Shown: positions 1-7,586 of the stretch, in pieces
How positions within the stretch are numbered: position 1 is the first letter of the stretch
Layout of the letters: each line of letters starts with the position of its first letter
Assembly (NCBI GenBank): GCA_900764045.1
Contig: CAAFMN010000027.1
Coordinates: 119,354 to 183,353 of the forward strand
Origin: Clostridia bacterium
GTDB lineage: Bacteria; Bacillota; Clostridia; Lachnospirales; Bianqueaceae
Length of the DNA stretch: 64,000 nt
Direction: 5' to 3'
Made by a program: the position numbers and the translations under genes
Notes under the pieces: generated by a model
Database searches by the model: none
Told to the model about the DNA's origin: nothing
Seen by the model: only the letters and a program-made list of their open reading frames with translations

Positions 1-58
1 GAATAAGACGCGGGATTCCCTCATAGATTAAGAGAAAAGGCTTGGGGGAAACGCGGGC

Positions 59-1213
59 TTGAAGAGACGGCTTATATGGCTTGGCTGTATTTTGTGGATA
101 TTGGCTCCGTCATTGCCTGCAGAGGCATTGGCGGAGCCAACACTGAATGCGCTGTCGGCTGTGGTGATGGAAGCCTCCACAGGACGGATTCTCTATGAAA
201 AGAATGCTTATGAGGAGCGGCCCATGGCCAGTACGACCAAGATCATGACGCTTCTGGTGGCGTTGGAGGCGGACTGCGGAGAGGAACTGGCTGTGGTGAG
301 CGAGCTTGCCGCGAGGCAGCCGGAAGTACACATGGATATGCGTGCCGGAGAGGCTTATCGGATGCGGGACCTGTATTATGCGATGATGCTGGAATCCTGG
401 AATGATACGGCGGTTGTGATCGCGGAGCATATCAGCGGTTCGGTCGAAGCATTCTGCGAGCGTATGACGGAGCGCGCTGCGGAGATCGGAGCGCTGCATA
501 CGCAGTTCAAGACGCCCAACGGGCTGGACGCCGAAGGGCATTATACGACGGCTGCCGATATGGCCCGGATTATGGCGTATGCTATGCAGAATCAGGAGTT
601 TCGGCAGATTACGGCGGCTCGCAGCTACACGATCCGTAAAGAAGACGGGAATAGCCGCACGGTAACAGTGCGCAGTCACAATCCCATGCTGGATGCCTAT
701 CTAGGGACGACCGGAGGCAAGACAGGTTTTACCAGCCAGGCAGGATTATGCCTTGTAAGTACAGCACAGCGGGATGGTGTGGAGTTGGTCTGCGTCGTAC
801 TGGCATCCGGCTGGCCTCCGCATTCTTCCTATCGTGTAGCTGACAGCAAAAAGCTTCTCGATCTCGGATTTGAGGAATTTTCCTTTCAGGTATTGGTACA
901 GGCAGGAACCTTAATGGAGGAAGCGATTGAGGTATCCGGCGGAATGACAGATTATGTCGCGGCGCGAACCGCAGAGGAACTGAGCTATTATATCAGCACA
1001 GAAGACGAAGTGCGTCTGGTATGCAGCCTGCCGTACAGTCTGCACGCGCCAATCGCCAAGGGGGATCCTGTGGGGGCAGTGACGGCGTATGTCAATGGTG
1101 TACCGGTAAGAACGGTTGAACTTTTGGCGGATCAGGAATGTTTGCCCAGAGATTGGCTGTATTACTGGAAAAAGCTGTGGAATTATTATACATACATAAC
1201 AGTTCGGCCCTAG
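59..1213 (+). CDS. D-alanyl-D-alanine carboxypeptidase (penicillin-binding protein, S11 family)
   Basis: Serine DD-carboxypeptidase that trims the terminal D-Ala of peptidoglycan stem peptides outside the membrane. An N-terminal hydrophobic signal segment (about residues 5-25, ending AEALAEP) is followed by the peptidase S11 domain. The three active-site motifs are visible: STTK at S58-K61, SWN at S113-N115 and KTG at about K221. The C-terminal third fits the beta-rich PBP5_C region, and the last ~20 residues (WLYYWKKLWNYY) are aromatic and basic, like the amphipathic membrane anchor of this family. The start is a TTG with GGGGGAAA about 8 nt upstream; no ATG offers a full signal peptide. Length of 384 aa is typical for DacB/DacF types. 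The exact paralogue (vegetative or sporulation) cannot be told. Confidence 0.93.
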   Translation: MKRRLIWLGCILWILAPSLPAEALAEPTLNALSAVVMEASTGRILYEKNAYEERPMASTTKIMTLLVALEADCGEELAVVSELAARQPEVHMDMRAGEAYRMRDLYYAMMLESWNDTAVVIAEHISGSVEAFCERMTERAAEIGALHTQFKTPNGLDAEGHYTTAADMARIMAYAMQNQEFRQITAARSYTIRKEDGNSRTVTVRSHNPMLDAYLGTTGGKTGFTSQAGLCLVSTAQRDGVELVCVVLASGWPPHSSYRVADSKKLLDLGFEEFSFQVLVQAGTLMEEAIEVSGGMTDYVAARTAEELSYYISTEDEVRLVCSLPYSLHAPIAKGDPVGAVTAYVNGVPVRTVELLADQECLPRDWLYYWKKLWNYYTYITVRP

Positions 1214-1234
1214 CCGGACGGGAAAGGACAGAGA

Positions 1235-1975
1235 ATGCAGGAACAGGTGAGATTACAGAAATACATGGCGGAGGCCGGAGCAGGATCCCGTAGAAAATGC
1301 GAGGAATGGATCCGGCAGGGCCTGGTCCGGGTCAACGGAGAGGTAGTAACGGAGCTGGGTACGAAGCTCGATCCGCAAAAGGACGTGGTGGAATTCCGGG
1401 GCAAGGTGCTGCGGCCGACACAGGAGCTTGTGACCGTCATGCTCAACAAGCCCGCGGGGTATGTGACAACCAGCCGGGATCAGTTCGGACGGCCGGATGT
1501 GGGCGGCCTGGTAAGGATTCCGGGACTGCGGCTGTATCCGGTGGGACGCTTGGATTATCAGACGACAGGATTGCTGCTGATGACCAACGATGGAGATCTG
1601 GCATTTCATCTGACGCATCCCCGTCATCATATTTCGCGGACTTATGAAGCGATCGTCAAAGGAAAGCCGGACAGTGAAACGATCTCCCGTCTGGAGCGGG
1701 GCGTTCGTCTGGATGACGGATATAAGACCAAACCGGCTCGAGTCCGCCTTTTGGAGAGCGGAGAAGAGAGCAGCCGTCTGGAGGTCATTCTCTTTGAGGG
1801 AAAGAACCATCAGGTGCGCCGAATGGCCCGGGCTGTGGGACATCCTGTACTGCGTCTGCGGCGTGTGGCAATGGGACCGCTCCGCTTGGAGAACTTGCCG
1901 GAGGGGCGTTACCACCGCCTTACGCCACAGGAGGTAGAGGAGCTGAGAAAGGCTTCCGGCATCGTAACAGAATAA
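1235..1975 (+). CDS. rluB: 23S rRNA pseudouridine synthase, RsuA/RluB family
   Basis: Cytoplasmic enzyme that isomerises a uridine of 23S rRNA (RluB position 2605 in E. coli numbering). An S4 RNA-binding domain occupies residues 1-60 (QKYMAEAGAGSRRKCEEWI), followed by the catalytic domain. The family signature VGRLDYQTTGLLLMTNDGDL is present, with catalytic Asp107, as is the later KNHQVRRM motif. It starts 21 nt after the carboxypeptidase stop, so the two are probably co-transcribed; AAAGGA lies upstream of the ATG. Length of 246 aa is normal. RsuA-type or RluE-type specificity cannot be fully excluded. Confidence 0.92.
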   Translation: MQEQVRLQKYMAEAGAGSRRKCEEWIRQGLVRVNGEVVTELGTKLDPQKDVVEFRGKVLRPTQELVTVMLNKPAGYVTTSRDQFGRPDVGGLVRIPGLRLYPVGRLDYQTTGLLLMTNDGDLAFHLTHPRHHISRTYEAIVKGKPDSETISRLERGVRLDDGYKTKPARVRLLESGEESSRLEVILFEGKNHQVRRMARAVGHPVLRLRRVAMGPLRLENLPEGRYHRLTPQEVEELRKASGIVTE

Positions 1976-1984
1976 AAAGCTTTG

Positions 1985-2027
1985 AAACATCAGGAAAATA
2001 GAAAATCTGTTTTTTTGATGTTTTTTT
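1985..2027 (+). terminator. Rho-independent terminator after rluB
   Basis: The stem AAACATCA (1985-1992) pairs with TGATGTTT (2016-2023) and runs into a T tract. The loop is A/T-rich and can extend the stem. It separates the dac-rluB pair from the carboxylase operon. Confidence 0.6.
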
Positions 2028-2049
2028 CTTACTTTATAAGAGAATCGAC

Positions 2050-2078
2050 TTGAAAGTTGACGAGGAATAGGATATAAT
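2050..2078 (+). promoter_or_regulatory. Sigma-A-type promoter of the carboxylase operon
   Basis: TTGAAA at 2050-2055, a 17-nt spacer, then TATAAT at 2073-2078. The start codon at 2186 lies about 100 nt downstream, leaving an untranslated leader in which no known riboswitch was recognised. Confidence 0.8.
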
Positions 2079-2185
2079 ATATTTTGGTACAAAGTTGATC
2101 GGCAGTGACGGTCATTTGTCATACATCGGGCTTCGCCATGTCGGAGGAGTCCAGCAATATCCACAATAATTTTTTGGAGGTAGCG

Positions 2186-3661
2186 ATGAGTACAATGGAC
2201 AAGATTCAAGAACTCAAAGCCAGCCGCAGTGCGGTAGAGAAGAGCACCAAGGCTGCACGGGAGAGGATCGCGGCTCTGTTGGATCCCCAGAGCTTTGTTG
2301 AAGTCGGCGCATATGTCAAGAGCAGAAGCACGGACTTTAATGTAAAAGCACAGGATACCCCGGCAGACGGCGTGGTCACAGGCTACGGTACGATCGAAGA
2401 TCGGCTTGTATATGTATACAGCCAGGAGGCTTCCGTACTGGGAGGAGCTGTAGGTGAGATGCATGCGGCCAAGATTGCGGCATTGTATCAGAAGGCAGTG
2501 GAGATGGGCGCGCCCATCGTCGGTATCATTGATTCTCAGGGACTGCGTATGCAGGAGCTGACGGATGCGCTGGCAGGCTACGGCAAGATCTATGCCGCAC
2601 AGGCGAAGGCGAGCGGTGTGATTCCGCAGATTACGGTAGTGGCCGGTACAGCGGCAGGCGGTGCTGCGGTGATTCCGGGATTATCCGATTTTACATTCAT
2701 GATTGATAAGCAGTCCAAGGTTTTTGTTTCCAGCGCGAATGCGATGGAAAAGGGTACAGCCTTCGACGATATCGCGGCAGCAGGTGTCCATGGCGCTAAG
2801 ACAGGTCTGGCGGATTTCGTTTGCGCAGATGAGGCAGAGTGCTTCGCTAAGGTGCGTACTCTGGTGGATATGCTTCCGGCCAACAATGGCGAGGATGCGC
2901 CGATCTATGAGGAGCTGGACGACCTGAACCGTGTCAGCGAAGTGCTGAATGCGGTTGCGCCGGAGGACGGCAGCGGTTTTGATATTGTTCCGGTACTGGC
3001 AGAGCTGGCGGATGCGCATCAGTTTGTAGAGGTTAAGGCTGACTATGCCAAGAGCATGGTCGTTGGCTTCATGCGCCTGAATGGCGGTACGGTCGGCGTT
3101 GTTGCCAACAACAGCGCACAGGCAGACGGAGAGCTGACAGCAGCAGCCTGCGATAAGGCAGCCAAGTTCATCGGCTTCTGCGACGCGTTTGAGCTTCCGA
3201 TTCTGAGCGTGACCGATACGGTCGGATTTGCGGCTTCTAAGGCAGAGGAGAATGCCGGACTGGCAGCGGCAGCGGCGAAGCTTGCCGGTGCGTTCGCGTC
3301 CGCGACGGTTGCTAAGGTAAACCTGATCGTAGGCAAGGCTTACGGCAGCGCGGCTATGGTAATGAATTCTAAGGAGAGCGGAGCGGATGTCGTTCTGGCA
3401 TGGCCTAATGCGGAAGTTGCGCTTATGAACGCGGAGTCCGCGGCCAGAATCCTTTATGCGCAGGAGCTGGCACAGGGAGCGGATCTGGCAGAGAAGGCAG
3501 CCGAGGCTGCGAAGCTGGCGACTCCGTATGCGGCAGCGGCAAGAGGCCTGGTAGATGACATCATCGAGCCGGCACAGACCCGCAAGCATCTGCTGGTAGC
3601 CTTTGGAATGCTGGCTGGCAAGCAGCAGGTATCTCCTGCGAAGAAGCACGGCACTCTGTAA
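2186..3661 (+). CDS. Acyl-CoA carboxyltransferase subunit (MmdA / transcarboxylase 12S-like)
   Basis: Carboxyltransferase of the crotonase-fold ACCA/PCCB family, which moves CO2 between an acyl-CoA (methylmalonyl-CoA in characterised relatives) and biotin. At 491 aa it is slightly shorter than typical MmdA (about 510). Both glycine-rich oxyanion loops can be seen: GTAAGGAAVIPG in the N half and GKAYGSAAMVMNS in the C half. A longer reading frame exists upstream, but the start at 2186 is preceded by GGAGG and begins MSTMDKIQELK, as the family does. It is the first gene of a five-gene unit (carboxyltransferase, OadG-like, biotin carrier, OadB, 5S-like). Substrate is inferred from family and context only; other acyl-CoAs are possible. 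Confidence 0.88.
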   Translation: MSTMDKIQELKASRSAVEKSTKAARERIAALLDPQSFVEVGAYVKSRSTDFNVKAQDTPADGVVTGYGTIEDRLVYVYSQEASVLGGAVGEMHAAKIAALYQKAVEMGAPIVGIIDSQGLRMQELTDALAGYGKIYAAQAKASGVIPQITVVAGTAAGGAAVIPGLSDFTFMIDKQSKVFVSSANAMEKGTAFDDIAAAGVHGAKTGLADFVCADEAECFAKVRTLVDMLPANNGEDAPIYEELDDLNRVSEVLNAVAPEDGSGFDIVPVLAELADAHQFVEVKADYAKSMVVGFMRLNGGTVGVVANNSAQADGELTAAACDKAAKFIGFCDAFELPILSVTDTVGFAASKAEENAGLAAAAAKLAGAFASATVAKVNLIVGKAYGSAAMVMNSKESGADVVLAWPNAEVALMNAESAARILYAQELAQGADLAEKAAEAAKLATPYAAAARGLVDDIIEPAQTRKHLLVAFGMLAGKQQVSPAKKHGTL

Positions 3662-3676
3662 GGAGAGGTGACCAGT

Positions 3677-4015
3677 ATGTTAAATAATTTCCTGCTTAGC
3701 ACAGGGTCAGATAACTTTATCGAGGGTCTCGGAATCTCGCTTGCAGGTATCATCATCGTATTCGCGGTGCTGCTTATAATCTGCGCTGTTCTGTACGGCT
3801 TCGGAAAGGTCTTCGCTCAAAAGCCTGCGGCTGCTCCGGCAGTAGAGCCTGCGGCACAGGAAGAGCCGGAAGAGACAGAAGCGGAAGAAGAGAGCGAGGA
3901 CAGCCTGGAGATTGTTGCGGTGATTACCGCGGCGATTGCCTGCTGCCTGGGTACAAGTACAGATGGCTTTGTAGTGCGTTCTTTTAAGCGTGTCGGTAAA
4001 AAACGCGGCAGATAA
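3677..4015 (+). CDS. Small membrane subunit, OadG-like (gamma subunit of Na+ pump)
   Basis: A 112-aa protein with one N-terminal transmembrane helix (about residues 14-38, GISLAGIIIVFAVLLIICAV), an Ala/Pro/Glu-rich acidic linker, and a short C-terminal segment. This is the layout of the OadG/MmdD assembly subunit that holds the carboxyltransferase onto the membrane decarboxylase. The C-terminal part (EIVAVITAAIACCLG) resembles OadG-family tails. AGGAGAGG at 3661-3668 favours the ATG at 3677 over an upstream GTG. It sits 15 nt after the carboxyltransferase gene. Confidence 0.8.
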   Translation: MLNNFLLSTGSDNFIEGLGISLAGIIIVFAVLLIICAVLYGFGKVFAQKPAAAPAVEPAAQEEPEETEAEEESEDSLEIVAVITAAIACCLGTSTDGFVVRSFKRVGKKRGR

Positions 4016-4048
4016 TGCCGAAAATATAATTATCGGGAGGATTTATCC

Positions 4049-4441
4049 ATGTCTAGAGTATTTAATGTAACCGTCAATGGTGCAACTTATGAAGTAGAAG
4101 TAGAAGAAGTAGGCGCTGGCGCAGCGACTGCAGCTCCTGTGGCGGCTCCTGTAGCGGCAGCTCCGGTAGCGGCTCCCAAGGCAGCTCCGGCTCCGAAGAA
4201 GGCAGCAGCTAAGTCCGGCGCGGCTGGCAGCGTTAAGATCACCGCTCCGATGCCGGGTAAGATCCTGGATGTTAAGGTAGCGGCTGGTGCTGCGGTAAAG
4301 CGCGGCGAGGTTATCGCGATTCTGGAAGCCATGAAGATGGAGAATGAGATTGTAGCGCCGCAGGATGGTACAATCGCTTCTATCGAGACCAGCAAGGGCG
4401 CGGCAGTCGAGACCGGCGCGGTTCTGGCGACGATGAACTGA
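4049..4441 (+). CDS. Biotin carboxyl carrier protein (1.3S / MmdC-like)
   Basis: A 130-aa biotinyl protein. The first 25 residues form a short domain, residues ~28-60 are a flexible Ala/Pro/Lys linker (repeats of VAAP), and residues 65-130 are a biotinyl domain with the canonical site EAMKMENEI; the biotinylated lysine is K96. It shuttles CO2 between the 5S-like or 12S-like carboxyltransferase and the membrane decarboxylase. GGAGG lies upstream of the ATG. Size and linker match the transcarboxylase 1.3S and MmdC carriers. Confidence 0.93.
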   Translation: MSRVFNVTVNGATYEVEVEEVGAGAATAAPVAAPVAAAPVAAPKAAPAPKKAAAKSGAAGSVKITAPMPGKILDVKVAAGAAVKRGEVIAILEAMKMENEIVAPQDGTIASIETSKGAAVETGAVLATMN

Positions 4442-4485
4442 GCCTCGGATCATGACTGAAAATACAATGATGAGGAGATAAGAAC

Positions 4486-5748
4486 ATGAATTTAGTCGCT
4501 ATGGATTTCTTATCCGATCTGGGAGATGTTCTGGTCCGTTTTGTGACAGAATCCGGTTTTGCCGCGTTTTTTGTGGGAGACGGCTGGAAATATCTGATCA
4601 TGATCGCCGTAGCTTGCTTGTGTCTGTACCTTGCCATCGGCAAGGGATATGAACCGCTTCTGCTGGTACCGATTTCCATCGGTATGCTGCTGTCCAATCT
4701 GCCGTTGGCCGGTATGATGAATTCAGCGCTTCTGGAAGAGCTGCCTGCGAACGCGGGAGTCCCGGATCTGTACAATATCATGACCGACTATATACAGGGA
4801 CATTCGGCACAGGCGGACGGTCTGCTGCGGGTATTTTATAATTTGAAGGGTATTTTCCCGTCTCTGATCTTCCTGGGAGTCGGTGCGATGACGGACTTTG
4901 GACCGCTGATCGCCAATCCCAAGAGCCTGCTTTTGGGTGCGGCGGCTCAGATCGGTATCTTCTGCGCGTTTCTGGGCGCCTTGGCGCTGGGATGGATCTT
5001 CCCGTCCCTGGGCTTTGACCTGAACGTAGCGGCATCCATCGGTATCATCGGCGGCGCGGACGGCCCGACCGCTATTCTGACCACTTCCCGTTTGGCTCCG
5101 GATTATCTGGCGCCGATCGCGGTGGCGGCATATTCTTATATGGCGCTGGTTCCGGTAATTCAGCCTCCGATCATGAAGGCTCTGACGACCAAGGAAGAGA
5201 GAGCGATTCGTATGGATACGCTTCGTCCGGTCAGCCAGAAGGAAAAGATCCTGTTCCCGATCGTCGTTACGATTCTTGTAATTCTGATTCTGCCGGATAC
5301 CGCTCCGCTGGTAGGTATGCTGATGTTCGGAAACCTGCTGAAGGAGAGTCTGGTTACCCGTCAGCTGGCGGATACCGCTTCCAATGCGCTGATGTACATC
5401 GTTACCATTATGCTGGGTACAGCGGTAGGCGCTTCTGCGCAGGCTTCTACATTCCTGACTCCTCAGACACTGGGAATTCTGGTGCTGGGTGTTACCGCGT
5501 TTGCGATCAGTACGGCCGGCGGTGTGCTGCTGGGTAAGCTGATGTGCAAGCTGACAGGCGGCAAGGTAAATCCTCTGATCGGCGCGGCCGGTGTATCGGC
5601 GGTTCCGATGGCAGCGCGTGTTGCTCAGAAGGTCGGCAGCGAAGAGGATCCAACCAATTTCCTGCTGATGCATGCTATGGGACCCAACGTGGCCGGTGTA
5701 ATCGGTTCCGCAGTTGCGGCCGGCGTGTTCCTGAAGTTCTTACAATAA
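4486..5748 (+). CDS. oadB: Sodium-pumping decarboxylase beta subunit (OadB/MmdB/GcdB)
   Basis: Integral membrane protein of 420 aa with about 9-11 predicted helices. It decarboxylates carboxybiotin and uses the energy to export Na+. Conserved family segments are visible: GIIGGADGPTAI near residue 185-195, the PVIQPPIMKALTT loop, and the C-terminal MGPNVAGVIGSAVAAGVF. GAGGAGA precedes the ATG; a second ATG five codons on is also possible. The gene lies between biotin carrier and 5S-like subunit, so the complex probably couples decarboxylation to a sodium gradient. Whether the donor is oxaloacetate or methylmalonyl-CoA cannot be decided from this subunit. Confidence 0.92.
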   Translation: MNLVAMDFLSDLGDVLVRFVTESGFAAFFVGDGWKYLIMIAVACLCLYLAIGKGYEPLLLVPISIGMLLSNLPLAGMMNSALLEELPANAGVPDLYNIMTDYIQGHSAQADGLLRVFYNLKGIFPSLIFLGVGAMTDFGPLIANPKSLLLGAAAQIGIFCAFLGALALGWIFPSLGFDLNVAASIGIIGGADGPTAILTTSRLAPDYLAPIAVAAYSYMALVPVIQPPIMKALTTKEERAIRMDTLRPVSQKEKILFPIVVTILVILILPDTAPLVGMLMFGNLLKESLVTRQLADTASNALMYIVTIMLGTAVGASAQASTFLTPQTLGILVLGVTAFAISTAGGVLLGKLMCKLTGGKVNPLIGAAGVSAVPMAARVAQKVGSEEDPTNFLLMHAMGPNVAGVIGSAVAAGVFLKFLQ

Positions 5749-5768
5749 TATAAGGAGGCTGATTTCCA

Positions 5769-7181
5769 ATGGCTGATATAGCAAAAAAGCCGGTCAAGAT
5801 TGTGGAAACGGTTCTGCGTGACGCACACCAGTCTTTGATCGCAACTCGTATGACAACCGAGCAGATGCTGCCGATTGTTTCTCAGATGGATGACGTAGGA
5901 TATTATGCAGTAGAGTGCTGGGGCGGCGCAACCTTCGACGCTTCTCTGCGTTTCTTAAAGGAAGATCCGTGGGAGCGTCTGCGCAAGCTTCGTGACGGAT
6001 TCAAGAAGACCAAGCTGCAGATGCTGTTCCGTGGACAGAATATCCTGGGATACAATCATTATGCAGACGATGTAGTAGAATATTTCGTACAGAAGTCCGT
6101 TGCCAACGGAATTGATATCATCCGTATTTTTGACTGCCTGAACGATCTGCGCAACCTGCAGACCGCTGTAAAGGCAGCCAATAAGGAAAAGGCGCATGTA
6201 CAGATCGCTCTGAGCTATACGCTGGGCGATGCTTATACGCTGGAGTACTGGAAGGATATCGCCAAGAAGATCGAAGAGATGGGTGCCAACTCCATCTGTA
6301 TCAAGGATATGGCTGGCCTTCTGACTCCGTATGCGGCAGCCGAGCTGGTAAGCGCCCTCAAGGAGTCCACCGATCTGCCGATCGATCTGCATACGCATTA
6401 CACTTCCGGTGTCGCTTCCATGACATATCTGAAGGCTGTAGAAGCAGGCTGCGATATCATCGATACCGCAATGTCTCCGTTCGCACTGGGCACCAGCCAG
6501 CCGGCAACAGAGGTTATGGTAGAGACCTTTAAGGGTACGCCGTATGATACCGGCCTGGATCAGGACAAGCTGGCTCCGATTACGGATTATTTCACTCCGC
6601 TGCGTGAGGAAGCCCTCAAGAGTGGCCTGATGAATCCGAAGGTTCTGGGCGTGAACATCAAGACGCTGCGTTATCAGGTACCGGGCGGCATGCTGTCTAA
6701 CCTGGTGTCTCAGTTGAAGCAGATGGGTAAGGAAGACAAGTACCGTGAGGTTCTGGAAGAGATCCCGCGTGTTCGTAAGGATTTCGGCGAGCCGCCGCTG
6801 GTAACTCCGTCTTCTCAGATTGTAGGTACGCAGGCTGTTATGAACGTAATCGCAGGCGAGCGCTATAAGATCGTTCCCAAGGAGTCTAAGAAGATTATGC
6901 TGGGACAGTTCGGACAGACGGTTAAGCCGTTCAATAAGGAAGTGCAGAAGAAGATCATCGGCGATGAGAAACCGATCACCTGCCGTCCTGCCGATCTGAT
7001 TCCGCCGCAGCTGCCGGAGTTTGAGAAGGCTTGCGCGCAGTGGAAGCAGCAGGATGAGGATGTTCTGTCCTACGCATTGTTCCCGGAGGTTGCGACCGAA
7101 TTCTTCAAGTATCGTGACGCACAGCAGAAGAAGATCGATCAGACACTGGCAGATACAGAGAACAAGACGTATCCGGTATAA
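5769..7181 (+). CDS. Biotin-dependent carboxyltransferase, 5S / OadA N-terminal type
   Basis: TIM-barrel carboxyltransferase that exchanges CO2 between oxaloacetate/pyruvate and biotin. The HMGL-like domain starts with ETVLRDAHQSLIATRM (metal-ligand Asp), contains the catalytic lysine in CIKDMAG (K179) and the metal ligands H208 and H210 in LHTHYTSG. The PYC_OADA helical domain follows. At 470 aa it lacks the biotinyl domain of full-length OadA (~590 aa); biotin is supplied by the separate carrier at 4049. That is the transcarboxylase 5S arrangement. It is the last gene before a strong terminator. Confidence 0.9.
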   Translation: MADIAKKPVKIVETVLRDAHQSLIATRMTTEQMLPIVSQMDDVGYYAVECWGGATFDASLRFLKEDPWERLRKLRDGFKKTKLQMLFRGQNILGYNHYADDVVEYFVQKSVANGIDIIRIFDCLNDLRNLQTAVKAANKEKAHVQIALSYTLGDAYTLEYWKDIAKKIEEMGANSICIKDMAGLLTPYAAAELVSALKESTDLPIDLHTHYTSGVASMTYLKAVEAGCDIIDTAMSPFALGTSQPATEVMVETFKGTPYDTGLDQDKLAPITDYFTPLREEALKSGLMNPKVLGVNIKTLRYQVPGGMLSNLVSQLKQMGKEDKYREVLEEIPRVRKDFGEPPLVTPSSQIVGTQAVMNVIAGERYKIVPKESKKIMLGQFGQTVKPFNKEVQKKIIGDEKPITCRPADLIPPQLPEFEKACAQWKQQDEDVLSYALFPEVATEFFKYRDAQQKKIDQTLADTENKTYPV

Positions 7182-7197
7182 GAAAAAGATTCAGCCA

Positions 7198-7289
7198 AAT
7201 GAGCTGACGCACGTTGATATGTCCCCCCAATACTGGATGTTCAGTATTGGGGGGACATATCATATTAGTGCGTCAGCTCATTTTTCTTC
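7198..7289 (+). terminator. Long two-part hairpin and terminator
   Basis: A near-perfect inverted repeat with two perfectly matched blocks. The outer block AAATGAGCTGACGCAC (7198-7213 region) pairs with a copy ending at about 7284. The inner block TGATATGTCCCCCCAATACT pairs with its complement at 7243-7262 around an 8-nt loop. A 2-5 nt asymmetric bulge separates the blocks. A T run follows, so it can terminate the carboxylase operon, but the arms are much longer than a normal terminator and suggest a MITE-like or REP-like insertion. Confidence 0.75.
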
Positions 7290-7524
7290 TTGATTCCGGA
7301 TCCTATAGCGATTGGCCCGATTTCACAGTTACCATTGATGGCAAAAAGGTCTATCTGGAGCATATGGGCAAATTAGAAGATCCACAATATCATCGCAAGC
7401 AGGTTGAAAAAATCAAAAATTATCGGACACACGCCACCCGGCTTGGGGAAAATCTGATTATCACAAGTTCCCATAGACACTTTCAGGCACCAAGAATCCT
7501 CCGTATTGATCCGACCTCCCCCTA
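7285..7524 (+). pseudogene. Decayed C-terminal gene fragment, nuclease/helicase-tail-like
   Basis: About 80 codons open directly after the hairpin, with no credible start or ribosome binding site. The peptide contains PDFTVTIDGKKVYLEHMGKL and DPQYHRKQVEKIKNYR, then ENLIITSS. A D...xVYxEHxG pattern with a following basic helix is what I associate with the PD-(D/E)XK-like tails of some bacterial helicases. The function is a guess, but the fragment looks like real protein sequence that has lost its front. The rest of 7182-7586 holds only the hairpin and no other gene. Confidence 0.4.
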
Positions 7525-7586
7525 GAAGTTTGTCCCTCCACGAAAAAACAAGCGAAAACTATAAACCTCTGGTACACGCAAAGTTC

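Noticed and set aside
4049..4453. Open frames on the opposite strand of the Ala-rich biotin carrier
   Set aside because: Long antisense frames here come from the GC-rich repetitive linker codons; they have no ribosome sites and the + strand gene has a clear biotin motif.
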